64,000 nt of DNA, taken from Aequorivita marisscotiae. Its GTDB lineage: Bacteria > Bacteroidota > Bacteroidia > Flavobacteriales > Flavobacteriaceae. Shown here piece after piece: positions 53,287-62,148 of the stretch. The notes beneath the pieces were generated by a model. That model made no database searches, was not told the DNA's origin, and worked only from the letters and a program-made list of their open reading frames with translations. The stretch spans positions 310,001 through 374,000 of the forward strand of contig NZ_CP122379.1 of NCBI RefSeq assembly GCF_029814825.1. The letters are read 5' to 3'. The position numbers were made by a program, and so were the translations under genes. The number at the start of each line of letters is the position of its first letter. The stretch's first letter is position 1.

Positions 53287-54243
53287 TCAACTTGCTTTTG
53301 CTATTTTTCTTTTTTCTTTTTTTTCGGCGTGTGCCATTGCGGCGTCGCGCACCCATTCGCCATTGTTCCAAGCATTCACTCTGGCGCTCATTCTTTCTTT
53401 ATTGCAGGGTCCGTGGCCTTTTACAACTTGCCAGAATTCATCCCAATCAATTTCACCAAAGTCGTAATGGCCAGTTTCTTTGTTCCATTTTAAATCGGGA
53501 TCGGGAATGGTAATTCCGAGAATATCGGCTTGCGGTACCGTTTGGTCTATAAACTGTTGGCGCAATTCGTCATTACTTTTGCGTTTCAGCTTCCATTTCA
53601 TGGATTGCTCTGTATGTACTGATTCTGCATCTGTCGGGCCTAACATCATTAAACTTGGCCACCACCAACGGTTGAGCGCATCTTGCGCCATTGCTTTTTG
53701 CTCTTCAGTGCCGCGGCAAAGGGTGAGCATAATTTCATATCCTTGGCGCTGGTGGAAACTTTCTTCTTTACAAACGCGAACCATTGCTCTAGCGTACGGT
53801 CCAAATGAAGTGTTGCAAAGCGGCACCTGATTTATAATTGCAGCACCGTCAACCAACCAACCAATGGCACCCATATCTGCCCAAGTAATTGTGGGATAGT
53901 TGAAAATGGAAGAATATTTAGCCTTTCCGGAGTGCAATTGCTCGTACATTTCCTCGCGTGAAATCCCCAAGGTTTCGCAAGCGGAATACAGATACAATCC
54001 GTGGCCAGCTTCATCTTGAACTTTTGCAAGCAAAGCAGCTTTTCGTCTAAGAGTTGGGGCGCGGGTTATCCAATTTCCTTCGGGCAGCATCCCAACTATT
54101 TCTGAATGTGCGTGCTGGCTTATTTGCCGAATATGTGTTTGGCGGTATTTCTCCGGCATCCAATCTTTTGGCTCTATCTTTTCATCGCGTGCAATGCGGG
54201 CTTCGAAAATTTCTTCTAAATTCATTATTTCTTTTTCACTCAT
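53287..54243 (-). CDS. paaA: PaaA, phenylacetyl-CoA epoxidase catalytic subunit
   Basis: A 318-residue diiron oxygenase subunit. Ligand-bearing segments [17 protein letters not shown] (ExxH near residue 95) and [15 protein letters not shown] (ExxH near 180) are intact. It epoxidises phenylacetyl-CoA using O2 with electrons from PaaE. Confidence 0.97.
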   Translation of the reverse strand: MSEKEIMNLEEIFEARIARDEKIEPKDWMPEKYRQTHIRQISQHAHSEIVGMLPEGNWITRAPTLRRKAALLAKVQDEAGHGLYLYSACETLGISREEMYEQLHSGKAKYSSIFNYPTITWADMGAIGWLVDGAAIINQVPLCNTSFGPYARAMVRVCKEESFHQRQGYEIMLTLCRGTEEQKAMAQDALNRWWWPSLMMLGPTDAESVHTEQSMKWKLKRKSNDELRQQFIDQTVPQADILGITIPDPDLKWNKETGHYDFGEIDWDEFWQVVKGHGPCNKERMSARVNAWNNGEWVRDAAMAHAEKKEKRKIAKAS

Positions 54244-54284
54244 AACTTTATGCTTTAAGCTTAATGCTGTATGGAGTAAGCTAG

Positions 54285-55358
54285 TTATACATCAAAATCT
54301 ACTTTTACTTTTTCGGAAGTAGGAACGGCCTGGCAACTTAAAACATAATTTTGCGCTACCTCCTTTTCTTCCAATGCGTAATTTATTTTCATCTCTACTT
54401 CGCCTTCCAAAATCTGGCATTTACAGGTGCTGCAAACTCCGCCCTTACAGGCAAATGGTAAATCTGCACCCGCGGCCAAAGCCGCATCGAGTATATTGTC
54501 AAAATCTTTTGTCATTGTAAATTGAAATTCCTTTCCGGCATCTACAATGGTTACTTCAACCCCTTCTACATTTTGTTGCGCCAAACGTTCGGCACGTTTT
54601 TTATCTTCTTCGGTTAGACCAGTTACAAATAATTCAAAATGAATCAATTCTTTCGGCAAACCTGCTTCAATTAAATAATTGCTTACGTAGCTCACCATTT
54701 CTTCGGGTCCGCACAAAAACACTTCGCTGGTATCGGGAATGTCGATAAACGTTTTGGTTAAAACCTGCATTTTTTCGTCATCAAATCTGCCGTTGAAAAG
54801 ATCTATATCGCGACGCTCTTTGGTGAGAAAATAATAAATTTCCAATCTTCCAAAGTACTGGTTCCGCAACTGCTCCAAAGCTTCTTTAAAGATAATGGAT
54901 TTTGCTGTCCTATTCACATAAAACAGTTTGCAAGTTGCGTTGGGCTCCAGTGCCAAATGTGTTTTAATCATAGAAAGTACGGGCGTAATTCCACTTCCGG
55001 CGGCGAAAAACAAATAGTTTTTAGCTTTTTCCGGTTCAATTTCCACACCAAACATTCCGCTGGGCTCCATTAATTCCAAAGTATCGCCAGCTTTTAAGGT
55101 TGAATTTACAAACGTTGAAAATCTGCCTTCCGGAATTGTTTTCACGGCAACCTTCCATTCCTTATCAATGGGGCTGGAACACAAACTGTACGAACGGCGG
55201 GTATCTTCGCCATTAATATCTGCTTTTAAGGTTAAATGCTGCCCTTGGCGGAAGTGGAATTCTTCAACCAATTTATCCGGCACATCAAAGGTTATAACCG
55301 AACAATCGTCAGTTTCTTTATAAATGTCCTTTACTTTTATTCTATGAAATTTTGCCAC
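54285..55358 (-). CDS. paaE: PaaE, reductase of phenylacetyl-CoA epoxidase
   Basis: A 357-residue reductase with an FAD domain ([10 protein letters not shown] near residue 58), an NAD(P) domain ([15 protein letters not shown] near 125) and a C-terminal [2Fe-2S] domain ([16 protein letters not shown]). It passes electrons from NADPH to PaaA. The start is GTG (55358). It is the first gene of the paa run and has a consensus promoter just upstream. Confidence 0.95.
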   Translation of the reverse strand: MAKFHRIKVKDIYKETDDCSVITFDVPDKLVEEFHFRQGQHLTLKADINGEDTRRSYSLCSSPIDKEWKVAVKTIPEGRFSTFVNSTLKAGDTLELMEPSGMFGVEIEPEKAKNYLFFAAGSGITPVLSMIKTHLALEPNATCKLFYVNRTAKSIIFKEALEQLRNQYFGRLEIYYFLTKERRDIDLFNGRFDDEKMQVLTKTFIDIPDTSEVFLCGPEEMVSYVSNYLIEAGLPKELIHFELFVTGLTEEDKKRAERLAQQNVEGVEVTIVDAGKEFQFTMTKDFDNILDAALAAGADLPFACKGGVCSTCKCQILEGEVEMKINYALEEKEVAQNYVLSCQAVPTSEKVKVDFDV

Positions 55359-55380
55359 AAAATGAGTTTAAAATGGTAAA

Positions 55381-55411
55381 CAAAACTACGTTTTTTGCTT
55401 TTATCGGCAAG
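55381..55411 (-). promoter_or_regulatory. Promoter of the paa run
   Basis: CTTG (55408-55411, minus strand), 19 nt, TAGTTTTG (55381-55388), an exact TAnnTTTG -7 box. The leader to the paaE GTG is about 16 nt. It overlaps the divergent control region of the hydroxylase gene. Confidence 0.65.
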
Positions 55412-55435
55412 ATACAAAAATTAGCTCTTTATCGT

Positions 55436-55467
55436 TTTGGAAACCTGCCGAGTCTAACCTATTTTTG
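55436..55467 (+). promoter_or_regulatory. Promoter of the aromatic amino acid hydroxylase gene
   Basis: TTTG (55436-55439), 20 nt, TATTTTTG (55460-55467). The -7 box ends only 4 nt before the ATG, so the transcript would be leaderless or nearly so. Confidence 0.7.
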
Positions 55468-55471
55468 AACA

Positions 55472-57304
55472 ATGGAATACAAAATTGAAACCAACGAATT
55501 GTTGGACCGTTTACCACCGCATTTAAAACAATATATAAAACCACAAAACTATGAGCAATACACGCCCATTAATCAAGCTGTATGGCGTTATGTAATGCGA
55601 AAAAACGTAGATTATCTTACCAAAGTTGCGCACGAAAGTTATGTTGAAGGTTTAAAAAAAACCGGTATTTCCATAGATGAAATTCCCTCTATGTACGGGA
55701 TGAACCGTATTTTAAAAGAAATTGGCTGGGCCGCAGTTGCGGTTGACGGGTTTATACCGCCGAATGCTTTTATGGAATTTCAGGCTTATAAAGTGCTTGT
55801 GATTGCCAGCGATATCCGCCAACTTGAAAACATAGAATACACCCCAGCGCCCGATATTATTCACGAAGGGGCGGGACACGCTCCTATTATTGCAAGTCCG
55901 GACTATGCCGAATATCTTCGCCGCTTTGGGGAAATTGGCGCAAAAGCAATTTCTAGCGCACACGATATTGATATGTATGAAGCCGTTCGCGAGCTTTCCA
56001 TTTTAAAGGAAAGCCCTGTCCCACCCCCCAGCCACCTCCCTAAGGGAGGGGGAGCCATAACGGATTCACAAAAAAAACATTGGCAAAAAATTGAAGCCGC
56101 GGAAGCACGAGTTGAAGTACTTCAAAATAAAAAAGTGAAACCATCAGAAATTTCTCTGATTCGAAATCTACATTGGTGGACCGTGGAATACGGTTTGGTG
56201 GGCACGGTTGAAAATCCGAAGATTTATGGCGCCGGATTGCTTTCTTCCATTGGCGAAAGCGTTTGGTGCATGCAGGATGAGGTGAAGAAAATTCCGTATT
56301 CCATTGACGCTGCCTACCAAGATTTCGACATCACAAAACCGCAGCCGCAATTGTATGTAACGCCAGATTTTGCGTATTTGCAGGAGGTTTTGGAAGAATT
56401 CGCAAACACCATGGCCGTTCGGAAAGGCGGTTGGCGTGGGTTGAAAAAGTTGATAAAATCGAAACAGCTCGGGACTATTGAAATTAGTACCGGACTTCAA
56501 ATTAGCGGTCATTTTTCACGAATGATAAAAAACGAGGATAACGAGGTTGTTTATTTTGAAACCGAAGGCGAAACAGCACTCTCTTACCGTGAAAAAGAAG
56601 TGATTGGCCACGGCATAAGCCGTCATACCAACGGCTTCCGTTCGCCTTTGGGGAAATTGAAAGGAATAAATCTCGCCATTGAAAATATGGGCCCGCGCGA
56701 TTTGCAAGCGTATAATTTTTACGACGGAAAACCCATTGAATTTGAATTTGAAAGTGGAATAACCGTAAAAGGCTTGAATGTTACCGGAATGCGAAATCTA
56801 CGAGGCGAATTGATGTTGATTCAATTTACGGATTGCACGGTTACCTATAAAGATGAAGTATTGTTTTCTCCAGATATGGGCGATTTTGATATGGCCGTGG
56901 GCAAGGAAATAGTTTCGGCATTTGCTGGGGCGGCAGATTATAATTCGTTTAATTTGGTAACGCACACTGCCAAAAGCGAGACCATCCGACCACAACTTTC
57001 TGAAAGAGAAAAAGAATTAAACTCTCTCTATAAAGAGGTTCGGGGAATACGTAATGCTGAAGAAATTGATTCGACAAAACTTCAGCAAGTCTTTAAAGTT
57101 TTAGAAGATTTTCATACAACGGATTGGCTGTTGCCACTCGAAATTTATGAATTGGTAGCGGCTAACAACTCAGATTTTTCAAAAGAAGTACTGAATTATC
57201 TTTTGAATTTGAAAATAGAAAGACCAAAAGTTGCGCATTTAATTGAAGGTGGGTTAGAACTTATTGATATAAAAAGTGTAAAGATTAAAGCAGTTGCGGA
57301 ATAA
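55472..57304 (+). CDS. Aromatic amino acid hydroxylase with long C-terminal domain
   Basis: A 610-residue protein. The N-terminal half is a pterin-dependent hydroxylase domain: iron ligands in HEGAGHAPIIASPDYAEYL (HxxxxH near residues 132-137) and the Glu in HWWTVEYGLVG near 236. It probably makes tyrosine from phenylalanine, which fits a place beside aromatic catabolism. Bacterial enzymes are usually under 300 residues; here about 270 further residues (GLQISGHFSRMIKNED onward) form a domain I cannot name. SPVPPPSHLPKGGG near 185-198 comes from a G/C-rich repeat (56020-56056). Confidence 0.9.
   Translation: MEYKIETNELLDRLPPHLKQYIKPQNYEQYTPINQAVWRYVMRKNVDYLTKVAHESYVEGLKKTGISIDEIPSMYGMNRILKEIGWAAVAVDGFIPPNAFMEFQAYKVLVIASDIRQLENIEYTPAPDIIHEGAGHAPIIASPDYAEYLRRFGEIGAKAISSAHDIDMYEAVRELSILKESPVPPPSHLPKGGGAITDSQKKHWQKIEAAEARVEVLQNKKVKPSEISLIRNLHWWTVEYGLVGTVENPKIYGAGLLSSIGESVWCMQDEVKKIPYSIDAAYQDFDITKPQPQLYVTPDFAYLQEVLEEFANTMAVRKGGWRGLKKLIKSKQLGTIEISTGLQISGHFSRMIKNEDNEVVYFETEGETALSYREKEVIGHGISRHTNGFRSPLGKLKGINLAIENMGPRDLQAYNFYDGKPIEFEFESGITVKGLNVTGMRNLRGELMLIQFTDCTVTYKDEVLFSPDMGDFDMAVGKEIVSAFAGAADYNSFNLVTHTAKSETIRPQLSEREKELNSLYKEVRGIRNAEEIDSTKLQQVFKVLEDFHTTDWLLPLEIYELVAANNSDFSKEVLNYLLNLKIERPKVAHLIEGGLELIDIKSVKIKAVAE
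56020..56056. repeat. G/C-rich hairpin repeat inside the hydroxylase gene
   Basis: CACCTCCCTAAGGGAGGGGG with flanking CCCACCCCCC, read in frame as PPPSHLPKGGG. A close relative lies at 57665-57699. Confidence 0.75.
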
Positions 57305-57358
57305 ATCCGCATCGACAATAAATTAATTAAAAAATTCTGCCTGAGCAGTAAAAATATT

Positions 57359-57664
57359 ATGGGACTATTTGATTTTTTATTCGGAAACAAAAAACGAAAA
57401 ATACAAGAATTTAAAAGTAGAGGCGCCATTATTGTTGACGTACGCAGTAAAGGAGAATACGATAGCGGTGCAATTCCGGGTTCCAAAAACATTCCATTAC
57501 CAAGCATTTCTTCAAAAATGAAAGAAATTAAAAAGTGGAACAAACCCGTAATTTGTTGCTGCGCTAGTGGTATGCGCAGTGCTAGTGCCGCTGGCATTTT
57601 AAAGAGCAACGGGATAGAGGCGATGAACGGCGGCGGATGGTTTAGTTTGAGCAAGAAACTATAG
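57359..57664 (+). CDS. Rhodanese-like protein
   Basis: A 101-residue single rhodanese domain: GAIIVDVRSKGEYDSGAIPGSKNIPLPS and the active loop ICCCASGMRSASAA (Cys near residue 69, loop CASGMR). It may transfer sulfur from thiosulfate or persulfide. A hydrophobic N terminus (MGLFDFLFG) is seen. It is 54 nt after the hydroxylase gene. Confidence 0.9.
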   Translation: MGLFDFLFGNKKRKIQEFKSRGAIIVDVRSKGEYDSGAIPGSKNIPLPSISSKMKEIKKWNKPVICCCASGMRSASAAGILKSNGIEAMNGGGWFSLSKKL

Positions 57665-57699
57665 GCCCACCCCTAACCCCTCCCGAAGGGAGGGGAATT
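57665..57699 (+). repeat. G/C-rich hairpin repeat after the rhodanese gene
   Basis: CCCCTCCCGAAGGGAGGGG with the prefix GCCCACCCCTAAC, directly after the stop codon. It could act as a weak terminator (AATTATTTTC follows). Confidence 0.75.
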
Positions 57700-57782
57700 A
57701 TTTTCATAAAAAACAATTATTTTTAAATGGTTGAATTTCAGTTTTTTGTAGCTTTATAAATACTAATCAAAAAATTGAAATT

Positions 57783-58109
57783 ATGTATCAATACAGAGCA
57801 AAAATCATTAAAGTTTACGACGGCGACACCGTAACTGCTATGGTGGATTTAGGATTTTACCACTTTCAGCAAATGAAATTTAGGCTTTACGGAATAGACA
57901 CTCCCGAATTGCGCGGTGAAGAAAGAGAGCGTGGTTTAGTTGTGCGCGACATTGTTCGTTCAATGATTCTGGATAAAGAAGTTATAATTAATTCGTATAA
58001 AGATAAGCAGGAAAAATACGGCCGCTACCTTGCCAATATTATTATTGGCGATATAGATTTAAATAAGTGGTTGGTAGATAACGGGCATGCAAAAGAATAT
58101 ATGCTATAG
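57783..58109 (+). CDS. Thermonuclease-like (SNase) protein
   Basis: A 108-residue SNase domain: IKVYDGDTVTAMVD, RLYGIDTPELRGEE and KYGRYLANI carry the Asp, Arg, Glu and Arg of the staphylococcal nuclease active site. No signal peptide is seen, so it may act in the cytoplasm. Its 3' end overlaps the convergent DUF4230 gene by 6 nt. Confidence 0.9.
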   Translation: MYQYRAKIIKVYDGDTVTAMVDLGFYHFQQMKFRLYGIDTPELRGEERERGLVVRDIVRSMILDKEVIINSYKDKQEKYGRYLANIIIGDIDLNKWLVDNGHAKEYML

Positions 58110-58718
58110 TTTCAGCTTTTGAAGTTCGGCTTCGGTTTCCACTACTGTGGAATTGTATTTTAACGTCCAGCCCATCGAGTTGGTTAATATATAAATTTTC
58201 TGAAGTTCGGAAATCAATCTGTTTTCAGCATTCGTTCGCAATTCTGAAGCTTCAATTTTTTTGCGAAGCGAATTTTCAATCCGACTTTTAATTTTATTAT
58301 AATCTGATGCGGTGAACTGGTTTAAATAATCCTGCGTAACATCGTAATATTGAATATTTGGGTTTATGGAAAGCTCGGGCTCGGGAATGTTTGTAATGGT
58401 TACGGTTTTTGTGGTTTCATCTATTTCCGTTTTAACTTTACTTAAATCATACGCAATCGTAGCTTTTGCATTAACCACAACCAAAGCCCGTTTATTGGCA
58501 TAGGTAAGTCCGTAAAACAAATCCTTGCTGTCTCGATAACTAAAAACTTGTGCGTAGCTGCCTTCGGTAACAATCAGTTTTCCCACATTTTTTAATTCCT
58601 TTTGAATGAGCGCTGTATTGGCTTCAAGAATTTCGCGGTTTTCTTTTTTGTTTTCACAATAACGAAGGCCGAAAACGATAACGAAGGCAATTATAATTCC
58701 GAGGAAAATATTTCTCAT
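58104..58718 (-). CDS. DUF4230 membrane-anchored protein
   Basis: A 204-residue protein with an N-terminal membrane helix (FLGIIIAFVIVFGLRY) and the DUF4230 domain (RALVVVNAKATIAYDLSKVK, VTITNIPEPELSINPNIQYYDV). Function unknown. Its leader carries one arm-like repeat (58727-58756, GATGTGAGATTTGAGACGTG), similar to the arms at 53208. Confidence 0.85.
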   Translation of the reverse strand: MRNIFLGIIIAFVIVFGLRYCENKKENREILEANTALIQKELKNVGKLIVTEGSYAQVFSYRDSKDLFYGLTYANKRALVVVNAKATIAYDLSKVKTEIDETTKTVTITNIPEPELSINPNIQYYDVTQDYLNQFTASDYNKIKSRIENSLRKKIEASELRTNAENRLISELQKIYILTNSMGWTLKYNSTVVETEAELQKLKL

Positions 58719-58810
58719 TTTTTAGATGTGAGATTTGAGACGTGAGATTTGTGATAGTACGATTATTTCGATATGAATAATTTTATCAAAAATACAATAT
58801 TTTGAATCGC

Positions 58811-58844
58811 AAAAATCCCAAAGATTTTTTAAAACCTTTGGGAA
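58811..58844 (-). terminator. Terminator of the papain/caspase operon
   Basis: On the minus strand TCCCAAAG / CTTTGGGA (58816-58843) is followed by TTTTTG. It lies 22 nt after the caspase-like gene stop. Confidence 0.8.
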
Positions 58845-58865
58845 TCTCGTCTATTTAATTCAAAA

Positions 58866-61800
58866 TCAATTTTTAACCCCAACAGGAAAATCTTGCCCAA
58901 AACCAAAACTGGCAGGATATTGTGCACTACCTCTATACTTTCCCGAAACTTCCGGCACTTGACTTTCTAAGTATGCTTTCAATTCGTTTACAGTTATTCT
59001 GCCATCGCCACTATCTGCTTTTCCACTTAGGGCTTGTAGTAAAACATAGGTAAAAACTCCGTGGCCAAGTTCATCAAATTCGGTGGCAAATTGTTCGCTG
59101 CCACTTGCCGTTAGCCAGTGAGTACCGGTACTTCGCGCAAGTTGTGCAATTGCTTTTTCTTCTGCCGCCCCTCTTGAAGAAATTGTAGTTAATGCGCCGC
59201 CACTTTGGCAAGCATCCAAAATATAAAGTTGTTTTTGTGCAGGGATTGCCGCTGAAAGTTCTTTTAAAAGTTCTGCTGAAATTCCTTTTTGGGCAATAGA
59301 TTCATCGGCTCCATAAATCTGTGTCACGTCGTGTGGGACTAAATAAAAGGTTTTATTTTCATCGCTTGTCATCATTCCGTGGCCGGCGTAATAGAAAATG
59401 AAAACGTCTTGCGGATTTGCTTTTGAAGAAATTTCTTTAAACGTCTGCAAAATCTTATCTTTATTGGCTTCGCTGTCTTTAATGTAATAATTATTTACGT
59501 TGCTAGTAATGGTTTTCATTCCTGCGTCCACAGCACTTTTAAAACCATTGGCATCCGCAACAGCATAATTTAGGTTGTACTTTGGGTTTTTGTAATTGTC
59601 AATTCCCACAACCATTAAATGCAGTTGGATTCCGGCGGGTTTTATAATTTCCTCCTTTTTTGGAATATATTCTACCGAAATTTCCTGCGGGGCACTTTCG
59701 GTATTCTGACTGTTTAAAGCAACGGCACGAAAGCTGTTTTCACCTTCCAATAAAGTAAGGTTAAAAACTTTTTTTGTCGCTGCGGGAGCATCGTCTTCAA
59801 CTGTGAGATTTCGAGTATTGTTTGAAACCAATTTATTGTTGTGATACAATCTTACCTCCGAAATTTTATCGCCTTTTGCAAAACCTTCAACCGTAATTTT
59901 AGCCGAAGGATTTTCAGTTTTTACCACTGCTACTGCATCTTCAACTGTTAGGTTCCGTGCACCTTCAGAATACATTATCGTAACCAGTGGCGGATTCTTA
60001 ATTTTATCAATATCTATAGTGGGTTTGTTAATTTTTTCACCTTGCAGCGTGCTAAACAAAAGCCTTGGTGTATAAAATTTATCAAACACTTGGTCTAGAG
60101 GAATAGTTTCGCGACCTCGTACAAACGCAACTCTATTCCAAGCGTTTTGTGAACCTTCAAACAATCCTTCGGGGGTATGCGCAATCCACTCTCCGTCTAA
60201 AAAAAGTATCAATCTTAATATTTCATTGGCGCTATTTACGTTGAAAAATTTAATAGAACCATCAGATGCTTGGGCGTAAACATTATCGTTTACAAACGCC
60301 ACACCCGCATAATAAAGATCTTTAAAATTTTTACTTTCGTTTTCTAATTTACCTGTAGTTATATTGTAAATTTTGGTGCCCATTTCCTTATTAAAAAAAA
60401 TTAATTTGGTTTTACTGGGATTGATGGCAAACTCTGCGTTATAATCCGCCTGCGGAATTGGAAAACTTTTTACTAATTGACCAGTAGCAGTATTAAAAAT
60501 ATCGGCGGTTTTTGTATTGAGGTTTATTGCTAATAATTGTTCGCCATCCTTTATATGATACATAGTCCGATAGCTATTGGGTTTGCTCCACGCAAGCTTT
60601 TTTGTTTCCAGATTAAAGTAATCCAGCCTATCTATATATTCATGATCAAAAACAATTTCGTCGCTTAAACCAACGGCTACACCCTTTCCGTTGGGCGATA
60701 TATCTAAATACGCCTGTTCGGCTTTTCGAACATTTGTGAAAGGAATTTCTGCTAGCTGCTGCTTACTTTCAACATCAAGAATATACAAGGTATTTTGTTT
60801 TACATATCCTAATAATTTACTGTTTGGGTTGAAATGTGCTGTATTTGAACTCTTATCAAAATCTGTAGTAAGTGTTGTAAAACTATCTTTTATTCCAGGT
60901 ACAAATTGCTTAATTCCTTCGGTATCATTTCGGGTAATGTAGTATGCAAGATTGCCTTCTTTATTAACCGATATGTCGCCATACAGCGAGTATTTAGAAG
61001 TGTAATTAGGATCGTATTTGGTTAGTTGAGTGGTGGCGTTATTACTTAACAAAGAGTGAATTTTTCCGTTAATGTCTGAAGTAAACAAACTAACGGCATT
61101 ATCTGTTTCTGAAAAAATAATGTTCTGCGAATTTAGCACTTCAGACCCAAAATGCGCCACCGGATTGTTGGAATAGCGTTTGTATTTTTTATAATTTCCT
61201 TGACCAAACCATTCGTCGTTTTCATAAACATACACAAAATCCTTATCCGCTATAAGTTTTCCTTTGTTCAGGTTATTGTAAATTACACCTTTTACTTCTC
61301 CAGTAGCCGCATTAAGTTCAATGATAGGCGTTTTTAAATAGGAAACCCAAAGACTATTGCTTTCTTCGGAAATTGCAATATTGCCCGTAAAATTTTTAAG
61401 GGCACGGTTTGTATTTTTTTCAACCACTACTATTTTTTCCCAAAGCGGTTGCGAAGTAGTGGCACTAAATCGAATTACTTTTAGATGTGTTTCATCAACC
61501 ACAACCGTATAAATCTGATCCAGATTTTTAAAAAATGCACTTGGCGGCACGTATAATTCGCCATAGCTCTTACTATTTATTTCGTAAAATTGATGATTTC
61601 GGGTACCGCTTTTAAACCAGATATATTCGTCGTTACCCAAAAATTCCATTCCACCCGCTTGTGGATTAGGAAACGTTGCGCCATCTGTTTTTTGCATTGC
61701 GCCTGTAACTGGATTGAATGTATTCAATGCAATATCATCAAAATCTCCTGTTAGGTAATACACCAAATTATCTGCCTTCCGAAATGCTACGTTTTGAATT

Positions 61801-62147
61801 TCTTCCTTTGAAGGAAATCGTTTTACTTCATTTAAAGTTGTATTGTCGTAAACAATAAATTCATTTTTTGTAGCCACGTATGTTTTTCCTGAAATATCAT
61901 CCAAAGTTAAATCTCTCGCGTGCTCAGGAATATCAATGGTTTTTAGTAAGATACCCGTTGTTTTGTCCCAAAACTTTAAGGTTTTATCGTCAAAACTTCC
62001 ATAACTAATAACAAGGTTTCGAGGATTGTCAAAAAGCATTTTGGTTACATAACCGCTGTGAGCAGATTGTATAGCGATGCGCGAATCCTGTGCTTGCAGA
62101 TTTAGCACAATGAGAAGAAGGATAAATATTGTAAATAGCTTTTTCAT
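58866..62147 (-). CDS. Exported caspase-like protein with beta-propeller
   Basis: A 1093-residue protein with a signal peptide (MKKLFTIFILLLIVLNLQA), an N-terminal propeller of WD40-like blades (about 20-630), a linker with NLTVEDAVAVV and NTRNLTVEDDAP segments (about 700-800) and a C-terminal C14 caspase domain from about 845 (HLMVVGIDNYKNPKYNLNYA). The His of FYYAGHGMM and the Cys of YILDACQSGGA form the dyad. It may cleave proteins in the envelope. It follows the papain-like gene by 1 nt, so the two are coupled. Confidence 0.92.
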   Translation of the reverse strand: MKKLFTIFILLLIVLNLQAQDSRIAIQSAHSGYVTKMLFDNPRNLVISYGSFDDKTLKFWDKTTGILLKTIDIPEHARDLTLDDISGKTYVATKNEFIVYDNTTLNEVKRFPSKEEIQNVAFRKADNLVYYLTGDFDDIALNTFNPVTGAMQKTDGATFPNPQAGGMEFLGNDEYIWFKSGTRNHQFYEINSKSYGELYVPPSAFFKNLDQIYTVVVDETHLKVIRFSATTSQPLWEKIVVVEKNTNRALKNFTGNIAISEESNSLWVSYLKTPIIELNAATGEVKGVIYNNLNKGKLIADKDFVYVYENDEWFGQGNYKKYKRYSNNPVAHFGSEVLNSQNIIFSETDNAVSLFTSDINGKIHSLLSNNATTQLTKYDPNYTSKYSLYGDISVNKEGNLAYYITRNDTEGIKQFVPGIKDSFTTLTTDFDKSSNTAHFNPNSKLLGYVKQNTLYILDVESKQQLAEIPFTNVRKAEQAYLDISPNGKGVAVGLSDEIVFDHEYIDRLDYFNLETKKLAWSKPNSYRTMYHIKDGEQLLAINLNTKTADIFNTATGQLVKSFPIPQADYNAEFAINPSKTKLIFFNKEMGTKIYNITTGKLENESKNFKDLYYAGVAFVNDNVYAQASDGSIKFFNVNSANEILRLILFLDGEWIAHTPEGLFEGSQNAWNRVAFVRGRETIPLDQVFDKFYTPRLLFSTLQGEKINKPTIDIDKIKNPPLVTIMYSEGARNLTVEDAVAVVKTENPSAKITVEGFAKGDKISEVRLYHNNKLVSNNTRNLTVEDDAPAATKKVFNLTLLEGENSFRAVALNSQNTESAPQEISVEYIPKKEEIIKPAGIQLHLMVVGIDNYKNPKYNLNYAVADANGFKSAVDAGMKTITSNVNNYYIKDSEANKDKILQTFKEISSKANPQDVFIFYYAGHGMMTSDENKTFYLVPHDVTQIYGADESIAQKGISAELLKELSAAIPAQKQLYILDACQSGGALTTISSRGAAEEKAIAQLARSTGTHWLTASGSEQFATEFDELGHGVFTYVLLQALSGKADSGDGRITVNELKAYLESQVPEVSGKYRGSAQYPASFGFGQDFPVGVKN

Positions 62148-62148
62148 A

